Shown here piece by piece: positions 22,792 through 22,862 of a stretch of DNA of 22,862 nucleotides (position 1 is the stretch's first letter; each line of letters opens with the position of its first letter). A model generated the notes under the pieces. It did not search any database. It was not told the origin of the DNA and saw only the letters and a program-made list of their open reading frames with translations. The DNA is from Pseudomonadota bacterium. GTDB taxonomy: Bacteria; Pseudomonadota; Alphaproteobacteria; Rhizobiales; Tepidamorphaceae. The position numbers and the translations under genes were made by a program. The stretch lies in the NCBI GenBank assembly GCA_023458595.1, contig JAEWYT010000192.1, positions 1 to 22,862 on the forward strand. The letters run 5' to 3'.

Positions 22792-22862
22792 TCAAGGCGG
22801 TGCTGCCGCGGATGAGCCTTTCATGAGCGATATCGGCGGCTTGTTGCCGATCGCGCTGTGGG
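22792..22862 (-). CDS. IS3-family transposase OrfB, C-terminal fragment (window edge)
   Basis: Read on the minus strand from the window edge, 22 codons give HSAIGNKPPISLMKGSSAAA plus two prolines and then TGA at 22792-22794. The motif HSAIGN is the end of the (N)xxRPHSALG signature near the C-terminus of IS3-family integrase-type transposases, which follows the DDE glutamate. The body of the gene lies to the right of the window. The stop is followed by the 51-bp repeats and the element end. Confidence 0.72.
   Translation of the reverse strand, partial: HSAIGNKPPISLMKGSSAAAPP

Larger units (their letters stand above)
22635..22862 (-). mobile_element. IS3-family insertion element, right end with transposase C-terminus (partial)
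   Basis: The element runs off the window. Its end at 22635 begins TGAGCTGCTCCCC (it reads CA at the outer end on the minus strand, as IS3-family ends do) and interrupts the PIN toxin. Inside lie three tandem copies of a 51-bp unit and then the minus-strand transposase C-terminus. The other end and the target duplication (candidate TTT at 22632-22634) lie outside the view. Confidence 0.75.

Noticed and set aside
22565..22795. Minus-strand protein made of a 17-residue repeat
   Set aside because: It arises only because the 51-bp DNA repeat is divisible by three, and there is no start signal.

Overview
The window is GC-rich DNA with tightly packed genes, many start/stop overlaps of the ATGA type and strong purine-rich ribosome binding sites. 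Its protein families (TraG/MobC/relaxase module, secreted DUF3604 cluster, AraC regulator with an arabinose-binding-like N-terminus) suggest an alphaproteobacterium, perhaps Hyphomicrobiales or a relative. The assignment rests on gene content read by eye, not on a search. The window looks like an accessory region built from several modules and is bounded on both sides by mobile DNA.

Left end (1-2385, minus strand): a probable insertion-sequence edge cuts off a Ser/Thr-kinase-like gene. This gene is the last member of a VWA - PP2C phosphatase - kinase operon of the TerY-P / YegL-YegK-YegI type. A small unknown gene lies upstream.

Mobilisation module (2974-10059): two small accessory genes end in a clear intrinsic terminator. 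Facing them is a TraG/VirD4-type coupling ATPase with its small upstream partner on the minus strand. From a shared intergenic region that holds inverted repeats and may be an oriT, MobC and a MobP-type relaxase run rightward. No mating-pair-formation genes are present, so the DNA could be mobilised but could not conjugate by itself from what is visible here.

Stress/defence-like cargo (10070-12533): an unknown protein with a glycine-rich N-terminal hydrophobic stretch lies divergent from a 518-residue fusion. The fusion joins an AbiEi-like winged-helix N-terminus to a class II Fic AMP-transferase domain and sits behind two overlapping inverted repeats.

Secreted-protein operon (12761-19030, minus strand): DUF3604 PHP-like metalloenzyme, secreted helical protein, membrane-anchored parvulin PPIase, HupE/UreJ-type metal permease and two small secreted proteins. 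A divergent AraC-family regulator (19163-20191) is the likely controller. The visible metal-ligand motifs in the first and fourth genes suggest an envelope enzyme supplied with its own metal transporter and folding factor.

Right end (20192-22862): a gene-poor stretch, then a small membrane protein, a tyrosine recombinase and another small membrane protein, then a Phd-type antitoxin with its PIN toxin. The toxin is cut after about 40 codons by an IS3-family element whose end carries three exact tandem copies of a 51-bp unit; the transposase C-terminus runs off the window.
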